Counted from the stretch's first letter, positions 42,644-51,924 are shown. The stretch is 55,462 bases of DNA from Adlercreutzia wanghongyangiae (GCF_035989245.1 NZ_JAYMFF010000019.1:1-55462); one strand, 5' to 3'. The notes: a model not told the origin generated them from the sequence alone. Program-made: numbers and translations.

Positions 42644-43168
42644 ATGCGCGGCTGGGTGGATATCGCCTATCTGGCGAAACCGAAGAATTTGAACGGAAGG
42701 CTCGTCGCACGAGGTGCGTCGGGCCTTCCCTTTGTGCTGTATTCGGGTTTGGAAGTGGCCCTGGTGCCCCCGCAGCTGGATGCTCCGCGCCGCGTGACCG
42801 TGGCCGAGGTGCAGGAAGTTGCCGACAACGAGGCCCTGGTGCTGTTCGATGAGGTGGCCGACTTGTCCACGGCCGAGGTGCTGGCCGGCTGTCGCTGCCT
42901 GGTGCGCGCGGCCGATGTTGACCTGACAGCGCTGGAGGAGGCCGAGGGTCTGCCCGACTGGGAGGGCTGGCGTGTGGAAGACGCGCGCGCCGGCTTGGTG
43001 GGAGATGTGGCCGCGGTGGACGATCGCGCCATGCAGCCCCTGTTGGTGGTGCGCCGTCCCGACGGCAGCGAGGCCTTGGTGCCGCTCGTGGACGAGTTCG
43101 TGGAGGCAGTGGACGAGGACGCGCGCCTCATCCGGCTCACGTGCCCTGATGGGCTGCTGGACTTGTAG
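42644..43168 (+). CDS. rimM: Ribosome maturation factor RimM
   Basis: The 174-residue protein binds S19 and aids 30S maturation. It has the N-terminal beta-barrel (WVDIAYLAKPKNLNGRLVARGASGLPF) and a PRC barrel (DWEGWRVEDARAGLVGDVAAVDD...LLVVRRPDGSEALVPLVDEFV). The N-terminal part is less conserved than usual. It follows khpA without a gap. Confidence 0.88.
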   Translation: MRGWVDIAYLAKPKNLNGRLVARGASGLPFVLYSGLEVALVPPQLDAPRRVTVAEVQEVADNEALVLFDEVADLSTAEVLAGCRCLVRAADVDLTALEEAEGLPDWEGWRVEDARAGLVGDVAAVDDRAMQPLLVVRRPDGSEALVPLVDEFVEAVDEDARLIRLTCPDGLLDL

Positions 43169-43212
43169 CGGTGCGGCCTGCCCGTTCCGCATTCCCGCAC
43201 CGAGGAGAACCC

Positions 43213-44148
43213 ATGCTCATCGAAACCCTTTCGACGTTTCCCCATATGTATGACTCGGTTATGGGCGAGTCGATGATGAAGCGCGCCCAACAGAAGGGCA
43301 TTCTGGAATTTCGCGCTCATGATCTGCGCGATTGGACCCATGACCGCCATCGCACCACCGACGACGATCCCTACGGCGGGGGCGCTGGTCTGGTCATGAA
43401 GTGCGAGCCCATCTTCGAGGCCGTGGAGGACATTCTGGGACCCGATGTTGTGGAAGCGAAACTTGCCTCGGTCGCAGAAGAGCGTGGCGAAGACGTCGGG
43501 CGCCCTGACCGAGCGATTTCCGCAGCGACTGGAACAGCCCAGTGGGCTGTTCCGCAAAGCGAGGACTGTCTGAGCGAATCAGGATGTCCGGCGGCTTCGC
43601 CCCGGGAGGGGCAACAACACCGCCCCCAAATCGTCTTTCTCGCCCCTCAGGGCCGCACCTTCGACGACGCCTACGCCAGCGAGCTGGCCGCCGAGGACCA
43701 CCTGCTGTTCATCTGCGGCCACTACGAGGGCATCGACGAGCGTGTGTACGCCCTGGCCGACCATGTTATCTCGCTCGGCGACTACGTGCTCACCTCCGGC
43801 GAGCTGGCCAGCATGGTGATCATCGATGCCGTGGTGCGCAAGCTGCCCGGGGTGCTGGGTGCGGCCGATGGTCCCATCGACGAGTCGTTCACCAGCGGGC
43901 TTCTAGAGTATCCCCAGTACACGCGGCCTGCGCAGTTCCGGGGGATGGAGGTGCCGCCGGTGCTGCTGTCGGGCAATCACGCTGCCGTGGACCGATGGCG
44001 GCGCGAGCAGAGCCTGGCGCGCACCGCTGCATGGCGCCCCGACCTGCTGGATGCCTTCCGCGCCGCGGGCTGTCTGACGGCCGCTGACCAGAAATTTCTG
44101 TTGTCTTGCGAACCTGCTGAGCGAAGCGCAGGCGAAGGGGTATCATAG
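43213..44148 (+). CDS. trmD: tRNA (guanine-N1)-methyltransferase TrmD with in-frame repeat insertion
   Basis: TrmD methylates G37 of tRNAs using SAM. The catalytic and knot motifs are intact: DWTHDRHRTTDDDPYGGGAGLVMKCEPIF, FLAPQGRTFDD, FICGHYEGIDERV, SLGDYVLTSGELASMVIIDAV. At 311 residues it is longer than the usual 230-250. About 40-45 residues (roughly 88-132) between EAVEDIL and IVFLAPQGR come from a palindromic element (43486-43601) read in frame. The loop precedes the trefoil knot and seems tolerated. GAGGAGAACCC precedes ATG 43213; GTG 43171 is a less likely start. Confidence 0.94.
   Translation: MLIETLSTFPHMYDSVMGESMMKRAQQKGILEFRAHDLRDWTHDRHRTTDDDPYGGGAGLVMKCEPIFEAVEDILGPDVVEAKLASVAEERGEDVGRPDRAISAATGTAQWAVPQSEDCLSESGCPAASPREGQQHRPQIVFLAPQGRTFDDAYASELAAEDHLLFICGHYEGIDERVYALADHVISLGDYVLTSGELASMVIIDAVVRKLPGVLGAADGPIDESFTSGLLEYPQYTRPAQFRGMEVPPVLLSGNHAAVDRWRREQSLARTAAWRPDLLDAFRAAGCLTAADQKFLLSCEPAERSAGEGVS
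43486..43601. repeat. Two-stem palindromic element, copy inside trmD
   Basis: The outer stem GGCGAAGACGTCGGGC (43486-43501) pairs with 43586-43601 (13 of 16). The inner hairpin GGAACAGCCC-AGT-GGGCTGTTCC is at 43531-43553. The copy is the reverse complement of the 37699-37810 element, with a 19-base identical core at 43558-43576. It is read as protein, including RAISAATGTAQWAVPQSEDC. Confidence 0.82.
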
Positions 44149-44193
44149 CTTTTCACAGTAATTTTCGCAGGCGGGAAAGGGTTCGGTCCATTC

Positions 44194-44766
44194 ATGCACG
44201 AGCGTGACTACGCTTCTCACTCCACGGGTTTCTTGCGCACGCTGCTCAGCGTTCTCGGCCTTGTCTTCGTAGTGGTGGCGCTGTCGTGGGGCCTGCGCAC
44301 TTTCGTGTTCCAGGCCTATGAGATTCCCTCGGGCTCTATGGAAGAGACTATCATGCCCGGTGACATGGTGTTTTCCGAGAAGATCACCTATTACGGGGGT
44401 ACTCCCCAGCCAGGCGACATCGTCACGTTCGAAGACCCCGACCCGCTGTCGGCCGGGCGCATCCTCATCAAGCGCGTTATCGCCGTGGGCGGCCAGACCG
44501 TCGATTTGCGCGACGGCCGCGTGTACGTGGACGACGTGCTGCAGGACGAGCCCTACACGCGCGGCGAGCCGTCCTACGCGCTCACGCCCATGGCCGGCAT
44601 CGACATCAGCTACCCCTACACGGTGCCCGAGGGGCGCCTGTGGGTGATGGGCGACAACCGCACCAACTCGCAGGATTCGCGCTTTTTCGGGGCGGTGCGC
44701 GCCTCGTCCGTCACCGGAAGGGCGATCTTCATCTACTGGCCGCTGAATAATCTCGGGCCCCTGTAA
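44194..44766 (+). CDS. lepB: Signal peptidase I
   Basis: The 190-residue type I signal peptidase has a single N-terminal TM (LRTLLSVLGLVFVVVALSWGLRTFVF), the catalytic serine S48 in IPSGSMEETI, the general base K93 in LIKRVIAVGG, and the GDNRTNSQDSRFFG box. It cleaves Sec signal peptides outside the membrane. It lies 45 bases after trmD and is probably transcribed with it. Confidence 0.97.
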   Translation: MHERDYASHSTGFLRTLLSVLGLVFVVVALSWGLRTFVFQAYEIPSGSMEETIMPGDMVFSEKITYYGGTPQPGDIVTFEDPDPLSAGRILIKRVIAVGGQTVDLRDGRVYVDDVLQDEPYTRGEPSYALTPMAGIDISYPYTVPEGRLWVMGDNRTNSQDSRFFGAVRASSVTGRAIFIYWPLNNLGPL

Positions 44767-44808
44767 GGGCCGGCCCGTCTGAACGAGTTCGATCACCGAA
44801 GGAGAGCC

Positions 44809-45798
44809 ATGACCCTGGAAAACGCGTCCCCGGCGGCGGGGGAGAAGCTGCCCCCCACCTTCCAAGACGTCATCATGAATCTGCAGCGCTACTGGGCAAG
44901 CGTGGGCTGCGTGGTGCTGCAGCCCTACGACAACGAGGTGGGCGCCGGCACCAACGCTCCGGCCACCACGCTGCGCTCGCTGGGTCCCGACACGTGGCGC
45001 ACCTGCTATGTGCAGGGCTGCCGCCGTCCCACCGACGGCCGCTACGGCGAGAACCCCAACCGCGGGCAGTTCTACTACCAGTTCCAGGTGCTCATCAAGC
45101 CCTCGCCCGACAACATCCAGGACCTGTACCTGGGCAGCCTTGAGGCCATCGGCATCGATGTGGCGGCTCACGACGTGCGCTTTGTGGAAGACGACTGGGA
45201 GAGCCCCACGCTCGGCGCCTGGGGCCTGGGTTGGGAGATCTGGATCGACGGCATGGAGGTGACCCAGTTCACTTACTTCCAGCAGGTGGGCGGCTTCGAG
45301 TGTAACCCCGTGCCCGTGGAGATCGCCTACGGCTTGGAGCGCTTGACCATGTTCGTTCAGGGCGTGGACAACATGTACGACATCGTGTGGGCCCGCGGCG
45401 ACGACGGCGTGACGTTCACCTACGGCGACGTGTATCTGGAAAACGAGCGCGAGTACTCCAAGTTCAACTTCGAGGTGGCCGACACCGACTTTTTGTTCCA
45501 GGAGTTCGCCGACCGCGAGGTGGAGTGCCTGCGCACTCTGAAGGCGAACCTGCCGCTGCCGGCCTACGACTCGGTGCTGAAGTGCTGTCATGCCTTCAAC
45601 TTGCTGGACGCCCGCGGCGTCATCTCGGCCACCGAGCGCATGGCCTACATCCTGCGCGTGCGCACGCTGGCCAAGGCATGTTGCGCCTCGTACATGAAAA
45701 ACGTCGTGGGAATGGACGTGGACACGGCCGATCTGGATGCCCTGCTTGCCGACGTGCCCGACCCGCTCGCGAAGCCTGCAGCCGAGAAGGAGGCCTAA
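44809..45798 (+). CDS. glyQ: Glycyl-tRNA synthetase alpha subunit
   Basis: The 329-residue protein is the class II catalytic core of the alpha2beta2 GlyRS: TFQDVIMNLQRYWASVGCVVLQPYDNEVGAGT, RRPTDGRYGENPNRGQFYYQFQVLIKPSP and EWEIWIDGMEVTQFTYFQQVGG-type motif. GAAGGAGAGCC precedes ATG 44809. It is one base from glyS. No T-box leader is seen in the 42-base upstream gap. Confidence 0.97.
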   Translation: MTLENASPAAGEKLPPTFQDVIMNLQRYWASVGCVVLQPYDNEVGAGTNAPATTLRSLGPDTWRTCYVQGCRRPTDGRYGENPNRGQFYYQFQVLIKPSPDNIQDLYLGSLEAIGIDVAAHDVRFVEDDWESPTLGAWGLGWEIWIDGMEVTQFTYFQQVGGFECNPVPVEIAYGLERLTMFVQGVDNMYDIVWARGDDGVTFTYGDVYLENEREYSKFNFEVADTDFLFQEFADREVECLRTLKANLPLPAYDSVLKCCHAFNLLDARGVISATERMAYILRVRTLAKACCASYMKNVVGMDVDTADLDALLADVPDPLAKPAAEKEA

Positions 45799-45799
45799 T

Positions 45800-47887
45800 A
45801 TGACGAACACCGCAACGCTCGCCTTCGAAATCGGCACCGAGGAGATTCCCGCCTTCGATCTGAAGCGCGCCACCGAGCAGCTGGCCGAATTGGTGCCTGC
45901 GGCCCTGGATGCCGTGCGCATTCCCCATGGCGAGGTGTCCATCTACACTACGCCGCGGCGTTTGGTGGCCGTGGTGGCCGATGTGTGCGCGCAGACCGAG
46001 GCCCTGGAAGAGGTTTTCCGCGGTCCGGCGGCTTCCATCGCCTTCGACGAGGAGGGCAACCCCACCAAGGCCGCCATCGGCTTTGCCCGTGGCAAGGGGC
46101 TCGATGTGGACGCGCTCGAGCGCCGCGACGAGAACGGCACCGAGTACGTCTACGCCGTGCGCAATGTGCCGGCCCAGGCGGTGGCGGCGCTGCTGCCGGA
46201 GGTGCTCGCCGGCGTGATCGACGGCATCAGCTGGCCGAAGAGCTGCCGCTGGGGTACTACGAGCGAGATGTTCTCGCGTCCGGTGCGCTGGATGGTGGCG
46301 CTTTTGGGCGACACGGTGATCCCTGTGGAGTACGCGGGGCTGGTTGCCGGCAACGAGACTCGCGGTCACCGCTTCCTGGCCCCGGGCCCGCACAAGGTTG
46401 CCTCGGCTGACGAGCTTCTGCCCGTGATCTGCGGCGCCTACGTGGTGCCCACCCAGAAAGCGCGCGAGCAGGTCATCCGCGAGGGCGTGGCCGCCATCGA
46501 GGTCGCCACGGGTTGCACTGCCGACCTGCCGGCCAAGACCCTTACCGAGGTCATCAATCTTTCCGAGTACCCCACGCCCATGATGGGCACCTTCGACGCC
46601 GAATTCCTCAAGGTTCCTGAGGAGATCATCGTCGATGCCATGCTCATGCACCAGCGCTACTTCCCGCTCTACGATGCGGACGGCAAGCTGACGAACCAGT
46701 TCATCATCGTGTCCAACGGCGACCCGGCACATACGGCCACCATTGTCGACGGCAACGAGCGCGTGGTGGCCGCCCGCCTCTACGACGCGAAGTTCTTCTA
46801 CGATGAGGATTTGAAGATTCCCCTGGCCGACTTCGTCGACCGTCTGGACGAGGTGGTGTTCCAGGAGGCGCTCGGCACCATGCGCGACAAGACCGCCCGC
46901 GTGGTGAAGCTGTCGGCCCGCATCACGTCGGCCGCCGGCATTGAGGCCGCCGAGATGCGCGACATCGCGCGTGCTGCCTACCTGGCCAAGGCCGACCTGG
47001 TCACGGGCGCGGTGGTGGAGTTCACGAGCGTTCAGGGCATCATGGGCAGCTACTACGCCACTGCCGCCGGCGAGCCCGAGCGCGTGGCCCGTGCCATTGC
47101 CGAGCACTACCGCCCGCGTTTCTCCGGCGACGCCATCCCCACGGATGTGATCGGTCAGGTGGTGGCGCTGTCCGACAAGATCGACACCATCTGCGGCCTG
47201 TTCGCCGTGGGCCAGGCTCCCACCGGCTCCTCCGACCCGTTCGCCCTGCGCCGCGCCGCGTTGGGTGTGCTGGCCATCCTGGAGGAGACGGGGCTGCCCA
47301 TTAGCCTGGTGGAGACCATCGACGCGTCGCTCATCATCTACCGCGAGGCCGGGCTTGAGTTCGATAACGCCGCCGTACGCCGCGAGATCATCGACTTCTT
47401 CATCACCCGCGAGAAAGTGGCCCTGCGCGACGCCGGTGTGAAGGCCGACACCATCGATGCGGTGCTGGCTTGCGGTATCGAGGAGCCCATGGTGCTGGCC
47501 GTGCGCGCCCGCGCGCTGGAGGCCGCTCGCACGCATGACCCGGAGGTGTTCGCCGACTTGGCCACCGCCTTCGCCCGCGCCAACAACCTGCGCGAGATCG
47601 GGCTGGGCACCGGCTATAAGACCGCCGAGCTCAGCGACGTGGAGCGCGCGCTGTCCGACGCCGTGGAAGGCGCCGAGGAGGCTGTGGCGGCCGCCCTGCG
47701 CGAGGACCGCTTCGCCGATGCGCTGGTGGCTCTGGCTGCTCTGCGCGCCCCGGTGGACACCTTCTTCGAGACCACCATGGTCATGGACGACGACCCCGAG
47801 GTGCGCGCGAATCGTCTGAAGCTGCTGAACCGCTTCGCCAACGTGTTCGCCCACGTGGCCGACTTCGGCCAGATGGCCAAGAAGTAA
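45800..47887 (+). CDS. glyS: Glycyl-tRNA synthetase beta subunit
   Basis: The 695-residue beta subunit binds tRNA-Gly. It starts ATLAFEIGTEEIPAFDL, carries the GFARGKG and SCRWGTTSEMFSRPVRWMVALLG segments, the HD-like part (ALSDKIDTICGLFAVGQAPTGSSDPFALRRAALG) and a C-terminal DALR anticodon-binding domain. GAGAAGGAGG precedes ATG 45800; the in-frame ATG 45737 lies inside glyQ and is rejected. Confidence 0.96.
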   Translation: MTNTATLAFEIGTEEIPAFDLKRATEQLAELVPAALDAVRIPHGEVSIYTTPRRLVAVVADVCAQTEALEEVFRGPAASIAFDEEGNPTKAAIGFARGKGLDVDALERRDENGTEYVYAVRNVPAQAVAALLPEVLAGVIDGISWPKSCRWGTTSEMFSRPVRWMVALLGDTVIPVEYAGLVAGNETRGHRFLAPGPHKVASADELLPVICGAYVVPTQKAREQVIREGVAAIEVATGCTADLPAKTLTEVINLSEYPTPMMGTFDAEFLKVPEEIIVDAMLMHQRYFPLYDADGKLTNQFIIVSNGDPAHTATIVDGNERVVAARLYDAKFFYDEDLKIPLADFVDRLDEVVFQEALGTMRDKTARVVKLSARITSAAGIEAAEMRDIARAAYLAKADLVTGAVVEFTSVQGIMGSYYATAAGEPERVARAIAEHYRPRFSGDAIPTDVIGQVVALSDKIDTICGLFAVGQAPTGSSDPFALRRAALGVLAILEETGLPISLVETIDASLIIYREAGLEFDNAAVRREIIDFFITREKVALRDAGVKADTIDAVLACGIEEPMVLAVRARALEAARTHDPEVFADLATAFARANNLREIGLGTGYKTAELSDVERALSDAVEGAEEAVAAALREDRFADALVALAALRAPVDTFFETTMVMDDDPEVRANRLKLLNRFANVFAHVADFGQMAKK

Positions 47888-47951
47888 TGTTGTTCCGCTT
47901 GCGCGGCGTCCGCATCTTTGCCGGCCGTCGAGCGGGCTGATCTGTCAATGC

Positions 47952-47993
47952 CGAGGTTCCGCCCGATATTTCCTGTCGGCCGGAACCTCGCTG
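47952..47993. repeat. Hairpin with the CGGAACCTCG repeat core
   Basis: CGAGGTTCCG (47952-47961) and CGGAACCTCG (47981-47990) pair perfectly. The right arm with CTG (13 bases) is shared with repeat element A and its second copy at 37817-37869. It lies just upstream of a gene, as those copies do. Confidence 0.6.
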
Positions 47994-48026
47994 GTTTTCC
48001 GGGCTTTCCGGTGGAAGGGGTGCCGA

Positions 48027-48938
48027 ATGCACAACCACACGCCTGACGAGCGCGCGGCTCGCGTGCCCACCATCCACGTTGTGTCCGATTCTATCGGCGA
48101 GACCGCCCAGGTGGTGGCCCGGGCCGCTGCGGCCCAGTTCGGGGTCACTAATCCGCGCCTCGAGGTGTTCTCGAAGATCAAGAGTTACCAGGAGGTGCAC
48201 GACTACCTGGTCGATCACGTGGCCTACCACCAGCGCACCTTCGGCGACGACCGCATCCTCGTGTTCTACACCATCGTGGACGCGGGCATCCGTCACGAGC
48301 TGGCCGCTTTCACCGAGCGGCACCCCAACATCTTGGCCGTGGACGTCATGACCAGTGCGGTGGACGCCATCGCCGAGATGAGCGGCATGGAGCCGGTGAA
48401 CGAGCCGGGGGCCCTGCGCGTGGTGGACAGCAACTACTTCCGCCGCATCGGCGCCATCGAGTTCACCATCGCCCACGACGACGGGCGCGCTCCCGAGGAC
48501 CTCACCCGGGCCGATATTGTGCTTCTGGGCGTGTCGCGCTCGTCGAAGACACCGCTGTCCATTTACCTTGCCCAGCAGGGCTACAAGGTAGCCAACGTGC
48601 CGCTGGACCCATCCACCGAGCCGCCCGCGCAGCTGTTCGAGGTGGATCGCACGCGCCTGTTCGGCCTGATGATCAGCCCGGAGGTGCTCATCAGCATCCG
48701 CCAGAAGCGCATTAAGAAGGCAGCGGGCAAGACCGGCGGCGGCCAGTTCGCCATGCTGTCGAAGAACTACGCCGACCCGGAGTACATCTATCGCGACCTG
48801 GAGGCGTCCCGCGCGCTCATGCGCCGGCTCGGATGCATCGTCGTCCACACCGAGGGCCGTGCCGTGGAGGAGACCGCCCAGGAGATTTTGCGCTACTACG
48901 AGCGCAGCCACCCCACCGCCGCTGACATCATTGACTAG
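48027..48938 (+). CDS. Pyruvate phosphate dikinase regulatory protein (PDRP, DUF299)
   Basis: The 303-residue bifunctional kinase/phosphorylase inactivates PPDK with ADP and reactivates it with phosphate. Motifs are IHVVSDSIGETAQVVARAA at the start, VDAGIRHEL and the P-loop GVSRSSKTPLSIYLAQQGYKVANVPL. It probably controls ppdK at 52357. The genes are normally adjacent; here 3.4 kb of unrelated DNA separates them, and a 21-codon copy of the end of this gene lies before ppdK. GGAAGGGG precedes ATG 48027. Confidence 0.93.
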   Translation: MHNHTPDERAARVPTIHVVSDSIGETAQVVARAAAAQFGVTNPRLEVFSKIKSYQEVHDYLVDHVAYHQRTFGDDRILVFYTIVDAGIRHELAAFTERHPNILAVDVMTSAVDAIAEMSGMEPVNEPGALRVVDSNYFRRIGAIEFTIAHDDGRAPEDLTRADIVLLGVSRSSKTPLSIYLAQQGYKVANVPLDPSTEPPAQLFEVDRTRLFGLMISPEVLISIRQKRIKKAAGKTGGGQFAMLSKNYADPEYIYRDLEASRALMRRLGCIVVHTEGRAVEETAQEILRYYERSHPTAADIID

Positions 48939-48983
48939 CCGCCTTCGCGCTTTAGCGGCCGTACTCGGTTCGGGCTGCTACCC

Positions 48984-49100
48984 GCGTGCCGCAACTCGGG
49001 CCGCCACGCCGCCCGCCTCACGGTTCGGTCGGGCTGCGTGCCGCAACTCGGGCCGCTGCGGCGCCCGCCTCGCGGTTCGGTCGGGCTGCGTGCCGTCGCG
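48984..49100. repeat. 52-bp tandem repeat
   Basis: Units start at 48984, 49036 and 49088 (the last partial), all beginning GCGTGCCG. The two full units differ at about six positions. A partial unit also precedes them near 48966. Confidence 0.75.
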
Positions 49101-49174
49101 TAATTCCAGCTCCGCCCCGCTATGAGCGGCTCTGGCTTGCCGTCCGAGGCTTGTTTTGTCGCCTGGCAAAGAAA

Positions 49175-49187
49175 TGTGGCCATAAAA
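49175..49187. repeat. 13-bp direct repeat, left copy
   Basis: TGTGGCCATAAAA occurs here and again at 51875-51887, the two copies enclosing the nuclease gene and its flanks (2.7 kb). It may mark element ends or be chance. Confidence 0.35.
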
Positions 49188-49615
49188 ACTAAGATATATA
49201 TGCGTCTTTGGGCCAGAATGCTTCAAAATGGTCAATAAAGGTATGATTTATAAGTTTTTTCAGGCAACTTCGGCGAAAGACCCCGTTACTGTTGGTGTAG
49301 AACTTGGAAAAACCCGCTCCTGCTTACATGTACGGCGGCTAGTCTCAGGGTGTTTCCTGCGCCTTTCTTATACATCATGTCATTTTTGGACAAGAATGGT
49401 CCCATGGTGCGAAAACTTCCTAGACATCTTGTCGTTTCTGGCCACTACAGCGTTTCGCAATGCCCGATAAATTCTGTGGGCAAATTTTCTTTCGTGGAAG
49501 TCGAGGTGATGGTTCGATGCCGAGGGCGTGGAGGCGTTGCAGGCTGCAAGGGCAATGGCTGAGTCCGCGCTTGATGATGGCGCTTCAGGCTCGAGTTGGC
49601 CGCGCACTGCTAGGG

Positions 49616-49836
49616 TGTTGCAACATCGCCGGGACTGCGGGCGCGAGGGCGACATCCAGGAGCGCATCGACGGGGGCAAGTGCTGCAGCATCGCCGGGAC
49701 TGTGGGCGCGAGAGGGGCCGCACCTTGCGATGGTGCCACGGATGCCGGCGGTGGCTTCAGTCTGTGAAAGCGGAGCAGGTTGCGCAAGGCGTCACAGGTC
49801 CCGCAAGGCGTCACAGGTTGCGCAAGCGTCGCGGGT
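49616..49836. repeat. Short direct repeats
   Basis: A 32-base segment at 49616-49647 recurs at 49681-49712 with three changes. CGCAAGGCGTCACAGG recurs in an 18-20-base tandem at 49781-49836, the third unit diverged. Confidence 0.6.
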
Positions 49837-49884
49837 TGCTTGCTTGGCCCGTGGTCTCGCGGGATGTTGCGGCTTCGCGGGTGC

Positions 49885-50979
49885 TCAAAATCTCGGGCGC
49901 GGGATTTCGATGTCGTTTTGCCAGCAATCCGCCATGCCGTCGTTTCGCTCGGGTTTTGTCCCGTTGCTGCATTCGAGCGGCGCCGTTTGCCCTGCGCTCC
50001 GTTGCTGGGCTAGCCATCGCTGGTCAAGATAATGGTCGAGTGACCACCCCATGCGGTACAGCGCTGCATGACACGCGCGGAATTTCGTGGATCGAATACG
50101 CAATCGTCGGTGCAGGTGGCGGCTTATCTCTCGCGCGATCTCCTCCATTGACCGCGACGACGCGAGCTGACTGGTGGTCACGGTGATCACCCTGTAGCCG
50201 TCAGCCTCAAGTGCCAGGCGCTTTTTCGCGTCTTGGGCGGCCTGCTGAGGCGTGAGGTGCTCGGCGTTCGAATCGAATTCCACCGCAAGCTTCGCCTCGG
50301 CCCAGCATAGGTCGGGAATGAGCATGCGGCGCTCCGAGATGCGCTGCGCTCGTCGAGATGGAGCGATGGGGTCGTTTGCCGATAGGCCTCTTAAACCGAA
50401 TCCTCCCAGACGATTGGGCATATTTAACGCCATGTGCATAAATATCTCTGGAGGCGAATAGGCGCATTGCGCTACAAGGGGCAATATGCCTCGCAGGATT
50501 CGGCTGCCGTCGATAGGAGCACATCGGCCGAGGTAACTTGCCAGGCGCGCAGTATCGGTCAGGGGCTCTCGCCGAGCAAGGCCGCCGGGGGAGTGAGGAT
50601 CGAGGGCGAACGCGGCGCACAGAGCGCTTGCGGCTTGTACGAGTTGAGGCGTGGAAAGCCGACAGGCGAGTTGCGCCAAGCACAGTTCCGGCGAGGAAAC
50701 CACAATACCGTGATCGACGCGGATGAATGATCCCCGAGGGTACTTATGGCGTGAGGAATGAATGCGGCAGCCGGGAAGTTGCGGACGATTCCAAGTGCGT
50801 GTGAGCAGATGGACCGGAGCGGGAACAAATGGCGCCCGTTCGCGCAGATAGGAGAGAGCGGCGGCGTTGATGCCCCCGTTCTGAAGTACGTGATCATCGG
50901 TGACTCCGCGCGCTGAGGGCCGTACTGCAGCAGTGAGCCACCAGGCGAGGGCCGAGGGGCCTTGTAAGATCAGTCTCAC
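49885..50979 (-). CDS. Predicted DUF559-like nuclease, paralogue of the 461-1762 gene
   Basis: The 364-residue protein is a relative of the one at 461-1762: both share PRG then SPEL (here YPRGSFIRV and VVSSPELCLAQL), the D...E-F-D-S core (IPDLCWAEAKLAVEFDSNAEHL) and a basic helix (QAAQDAKKRLALEADGYRVITV). It is probably a PD-(D/E)XK fold with an AbiEi-like middle. GTG 50979 is chosen since GGAAAGGAATTGCCC precedes it and VRLILQGPSALAWW matches the paralogue start; the frame is open to 51057. It is the only gene in the insert between PDRP and ppdK. The substrate is unknown. Confidence 0.65.
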   Translation of the reverse strand: MRLILQGPSALAWWLTAAVRPSARGVTDDHVLQNGGINAAALSYLRERAPFVPAPVHLLTRTWNRPQLPGCRIHSSRHKYPRGSFIRVDHGIVVSSPELCLAQLACRLSTPQLVQAASALCAAFALDPHSPGGLARREPLTDTARLASYLGRCAPIDGSRILRGILPLVAQCAYSPPEIFMHMALNMPNRLGGFGLRGLSANDPIAPSRRAQRISERRMLIPDLCWAEAKLAVEFDSNAEHLTPQQAAQDAKKRLALEADGYRVITVTTSQLASSRSMEEIAREISRHLHRRLRIRSTKFRACHAALYRMGWSLDHYLDQRWLAQQRSAGQTAPLECSNGTKPERNDGMADCWQNDIEIPRPRF

Positions 50980-51445
50980 GGGCAATTCCTTTCCACAAGC
51001 GGGGTTCGCGCCCGCCGGTCGGCGGAGTGCACCTTTCCGGGAGCCCTGTTGGGACATCGTCTTGGGTGGCGACGATTATCGTTTCGGAAAGGTGGGCGAA
51101 ACCCTAGGCGAAAGGGCGTCGCATTTTCAACCCACGGGGTGTCGTCTGGGAGTCGTGCGATGGCCGTAAGGGAACCGCGCACGAACCGTCTTTTTGCCAC
51201 AAAGGCCTGGTGAGAGGGAGGTGAACTAGGGTGCCCCGAGGACAGATTGGCAGGCCTCTGACAGGGGAGGAGGTCGCATGTGCAGCCCTCTTGTGGAGAA
51301 GTGGTGTACTAATATTGAGGAAACTGCTCATGAATAGAGCCTGCTGTGGGGCATGTGGGAGCGCGTACGCGCTTCGGGCAGAATGCGGGATAAAAGCGGC
51401 TAAGCGGAAGAATGCGCAAGAGGCCGAGGCTGCAGCGAGGAGCGC

Positions 51446-51665
51446 AGGGGACGGGTGGCCGGGAGGCCGGGAGGCCGGGAGGCCGGGAGGCTGAGAGGCC
51501 TGGTGGCCTCATGGACGGGCGACCTGGTGGCTGGGAAGCCTGGTGGCCTGATGGACGGGCGACCTGGTGGCCGGGAGGCCGGGAGGCCTGATGGCTGGGA
51601 AGCCTGGTGGCCGGGAGGCCTGGTGGACGGGTGACCTGGTGGCCTGATGGTCGGGTGGACGGAAA
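51446..51665. repeat. Degenerate minisatellite
   Basis: Many copies of an 8-10-base unit (CCGGGAGG, CCTGGTGG, CCTGATGG, ACGGGCGA) occur in an irregular order. Translated it gives Pro/Arg/Ser runs. There is no spacer regularity, so it is not a CRISPR array. Confidence 0.75.
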
Positions 51666-51924
51666 GCGGAGGATGTATACGCACCTGGCGCTTCCAAGCG
51701 AACTTGTTGGCCTAAAAAACGAGGATGTATATGGGATTTCAAGCGGGTGCGCTGCGATGGAAAAATGAGAATGTGAGTGAAATTGAGAAATGCCTGGTGA
51801 AGGGGTTCATCGAGCCATCATTGATGCGCTGGGACCGCGGAATAGGCGGTGAATCGCTTATAAATCGTTGCATTTGTGGCCATAAAACGGCGATAAGGCT
51901 GACGTGCGCATATACATCTTGGTG

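Larger units (their letters stand above)
48939..49884. other. Repeat-rich non-coding left half of the insert
   Basis: No gene is supported. Contents are 52-bp tandem repeats (48984-49100), an AT-rich part at 49170-49480 and short direct repeats at 49616-49836. The sequence looks degenerate and unlike the flanking core genes. Confidence 0.55.

Noticed and set aside
44767..44808. T-box leader of glyQS
   Set aside because: The gap is only 42 bases and contains no specifier stem or terminator.
45620..47854. 744-codon frame antisense to glyS
   Set aside because: A shadow of glyS with no ribosome binding site or recognisable motif.
49380..49814. 144-codon minus-strand frame in the insert
   Set aside because: Low-complexity translation of repeat sequence without a start signal.
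51446..51665. CRISPR array
   Set aside because: Units are 8-10 bases, irregular and without unique spacers; no cas gene in the window. The 52-bp tandem at 48984 also lacks spacers.
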